A DNA stretch of 64,000 bases from Rotaria macrura (taxonomy: Eukaryota; Rotifera; Eurotatoria; Philodinida; Philodinidae): contig OENT01000453.1 in the NCBI GenBank assembly GCA_900239685.1, positions 1-64,000 of the forward strand, given 5' to 3'. This document shows positions 61,682-64,000 of the stretch, in pieces (position 1 is the first letter of the stretch; the number at the start of each line of letters is the position of its first letter). The translations under genes and the position numbers were made by a program. The notes under the pieces are model-generated. The model had not been told where the DNA came from, ran no database searches, and saw only the letters and a program-made list of their open reading frames with translations.

Positions 61682-63033
61682 TATTTCATTAAGAAAATAG
61701 AAGATCTTCGTCTTATTTTTCTTCTTCTTCTTTTGTCTCACTCAATTATTGTTGATATTCTTGCTATTTTTATTGGTTAGGATATGAATCGAATGTTATC
61801 ATTGATTCTATGATTACTATTGGATGATATTATGAAGAACAGACAACATAATCAAAAAATAATCAAATCACATAGCAAACTGAGATAGAAATGATGAATG
61901 ATAATAGATTTGTCGAAGGTGACGTGCAATGTATTGCTTAGAAAAATATTGACGATTGGATCATAATCAAACAATAACAATACAGCGTCATACTTCAAGT
62001 TTTAATCACTTGCATATTGTTAATGATGATAGTTGAATGCAATGCTCGTAGCTAAAAAGACTTTTATCATTTTTCATAATCTAAAAAGGGAAAGACGTGA
62101 GATTGAAGTATGACTGTGTTTTATGTTTTATTGAATCGAATTCAATTTTAAAAATAGTTGTATATAGAAAGAAACTACATTTATTCTCAAGAAGAATAAT
62201 TCATTTTCATACGAGTCATTCTATTCTACAAAGTAGATATGACTCACGACCATCACGATCCGGTTGAATATCGATGACTGAGAATTTGAATTGGAAGATG
62301 TTGAGTGAAATTACTTGGATTTCGATTGTTTAGAAAATACATGAGCTCTAAAAATTTTTTTTAAATATTTAAAATTGTAGTTGAAATAAAAATCAAAGTT
62401 TACAAGTCTAAAGTCTCTTAAACGAATAACTAGAATCATAGAAAAAAAAACATGTCAAAAAAGAAATACTACTGACATCAATCAATACTTATACAAAATT
62501 AACTTCGTATATTTCTATTCATGGACAAATTATTGATTACTATTTCCATTAAGGACTTCTTTTATTTATTTTTTTATACAATATGTTTGCTATCAATATA
62601 GATGATATTCACACATGTAATTACGCTCTCTTATCTCCGTGTGTCGTCTTTCGATCAGACACTACCGTCGAAAGAACAATTTGGAACTTGTTGGTATTTA
62701 GGTAACCTTTAAATAAAAGAACTGTCATCTCGGCTATATAACCAGGTATTGTCTTAATCTATCATTATCTGTACTGAATGATAACAATCAATAGTATACT
62801 ACTGGTTGATGTTTATATTCAAGCACATACGCCTTCTAAAAATAATATCTCTCTTCATCTTCGTCTTCTTCTAACATATTCATCCAATCGTTATCATTCA
62901 TAATATATATATATATTAACGATGATTCTGTAAAAATAATAAGATATCTCTCTCTTTCCCTCTTTCTCTAACTGTGTTTCACTCAGCAGGATATGCAAAC
63001 GATCATTGTTATACTCTCATTGGTTCCTAGTCG

Positions 63034-63040
63034 TATATAA
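63034..63040 (+). promoter_or_regulatory. Possible TATA box of the BARX-like gene
   Basis: TATATAA lies about 52 bases before the start codon, with an ATTGG (inverse CCAAT) word at 63019-63023 just upstream. The spacing would allow a short leader. TATA-like words are frequent in this AT-rich sequence, so the call is weak. Confidence 0.25.
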
Positions 63041-63091
63041 TAAAGAAATATTTTTGAGATTCAATTTGTTTTGCGTTAATAAGTATAGAAA

Positions 63092-64000
63092 ATGACTTTT
63101 ACCGATAAACCATTACCGTTTTCAATTGATGATATACTTAAATATGAGAAATCGAAATCATCTATTTATCCAACAACATTTATACAACGATCTTATCAAC
63201 TTCCACCATTATTACCAACGTCGTATCTCTCATTTTCTACAACGAACAAGCATTCATGTTCAGGTAATTAATATGCCAAGAAACAACCGGAAATGAACTT
63301 TTGTTTTGTTTTGTTTTTCATTCCGGTTTTATTCTATCTTTTTAGAACATCGATCAACACAATGTAATTCGAATCTACATAATTGTCATCTATCAGCATT
63401 GCAATTAAATTCAGCATATCCTAATTTGGATACATTTATTCATCATCGACGTTGTCGACGAACACGAACAGTTTTTTCTGGTAAACATAATGATGTTCAA
63501 TATACTATAAAAAAAACAACAGAGGGGCTATGTTCATGAAACTTCTTTCTTTCTCTCTTTCTCTTTAAAGATGCTCAATTACTTGGTCTTGAAAAGCGTT
63601 TTGAAACGCAAAAATATCTATCGACACCAGATCGTATTGAACTTGCCGATATGTTACATTTATCTCAATTACAAGTTAAAACTTGGTGATGATAAAAAGA
63701 AAATCTTATTCTCAAATGGATAATCGTTTTCTTTCTTGTTTTTTTTTTGTAGGTATCAAAATCGTCGTATGAAATGGAAAAAACAAGTATGTATTTGAGA
63801 GATATGTGCATTCTTAGAAACTCTCGTAATTCATCACTACGCAGTGCATAGCATTGAAAATCATAGTGTTTTTTTTTCCATAATCTATGGTATTCGTTAA
63901 TGATTTTGATACAGATGGATGTATCTTCTAGGTTTAAATCATAATTTTTGTAGACTCGATAGAGCTATGAAGACGTATTTTTTGTTACAGGTCTTACCAG
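63092..64000 (+). CDS. BARX-like homeobox transcription factor (3' end cut by window)
   Basis: Exons 63092-63263, 63346-63480, 63571-63685, 63753-63786 and the first ten bases of a fifth from 63991; the rest lies beyond the window. Residues 10-16, FSIDDIL, match the eh1 motif (FxIxxIL) that recruits Groucho/TLE co-repressors. The homeodomain starts near residue 94: RRTRTVFS is followed by [36 protein letters not shown]. The [11 protein letters not shown] and SQLQVKTW stretch and the Met in NRRMKW match BARX rather than BarH, whose homeodomains read YLSVQDR and NRRTKW. Homeodomain contact residues (W48, Q50, N51, R53) are present. Role: sequence-specific nuclear regulator, in other animals of mesenchyme, muscle or gut patterning. 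Introns interrupt the homeodomain three times, including one between the two halves of the Trp-48 codon. Confidence 0.92.

Larger units (their letters stand above)
61214..63091. other. Divergent intergenic region upstream of the homeobox gene
   Basis: This 1.9-kb interval separates the start of the minus-strand 306-aa gene from the start of the BARX-like gene. It contains a compact cluster of homeodomain-type and E-box words at 61618-61681 (listed separately), a CT run (62949-62968), a TA run (about 62904-62918) and otherwise AT-rich sequence without open frames. Confidence 0.45.

Overview
The window is AT-rich (about 30% G+C by eye) eukaryotic DNA. Its protein-coding genes are intron-rich, with GT-AG introns that are mostly 50-70 bases long and a few of 0.5-2 kb. 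The gene set (MED13, a TNFAIP8-family protein, a MAP3K19-like kinase, a BARX-type homeobox gene, a Sen1/senataxin-like helicase, a claudin-like four-pass membrane protein) is that of an animal. Compact genes, very short introns, AT-rich spacers and many small inverted-repeat transposons fit an invertebrate such as a bdelloid rotifer. That placement is an inference from style; no marker in the window proves it.

Layout. 1-1.6 kb: a GC-rich CCGG patch and a near-perfect 269-bp foldback repeat. 1.6-4.6 kb (+): Sen1-like SF1 helicase. 6.3-9.1 kb (-): protein with two cyclic-nucleotide-binding folds, transcribed divergently from a small unknown gene (9.35-12.0 kb, +) whose last intron carries a complete non-autonomous hAT element with terminal inverted repeats and an 8-bp target duplication. 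14.8-16.3 kb (-): single-exon claudin-like protein. 22.2-32.7 kb (+): complete MED13 gene in 17 exons (2072 aa). 41.9-44.2 kb (+): TNFAIP8-family gene with two alternative first exons. 44.9-51.8 kb: transposon graveyard, with a small foldback MITE, a 4.4-kb interval bounded by diverged inverted repeats, an inner long-TIR element interrupted by an assembly gap (48480-49111), and a broken PIF1-type helicase. 52.8-59.3 kb (+): MAP3K19-like kinase in 16 exons (1106 aa). 60.3-61.2 kb (-): unknown 306-aa protein. 63.1 kb to the end (+): BARX-like homeobox gene, cut by the window edge.

Exon models were built by hand from splice signals, reading phase and family similarity. For MED13, the kinase, the helicase, the TNFAIP8 protein and the small unknown gene the exon sums are exact multiples of three with no internal stop. 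The cyclic-nucleotide-domain gene fits the same way except for a one-base frame problem in its last exon.

The genes act in unrelated processes (transcription control, RNA/DNA helicase work, signalling, membrane structure, development), and no operon-like or cassette-like system links them. I found no convincing tRNA, rRNA, CRISPR array or horizontally acquired pathway. The most unusual material is the nested transposon region at 47.4-51.8 kb, the intron-borne hAT element, the alternative TNFAIP8 starts and the frame lesion in the cyclic-nucleotide-domain gene.
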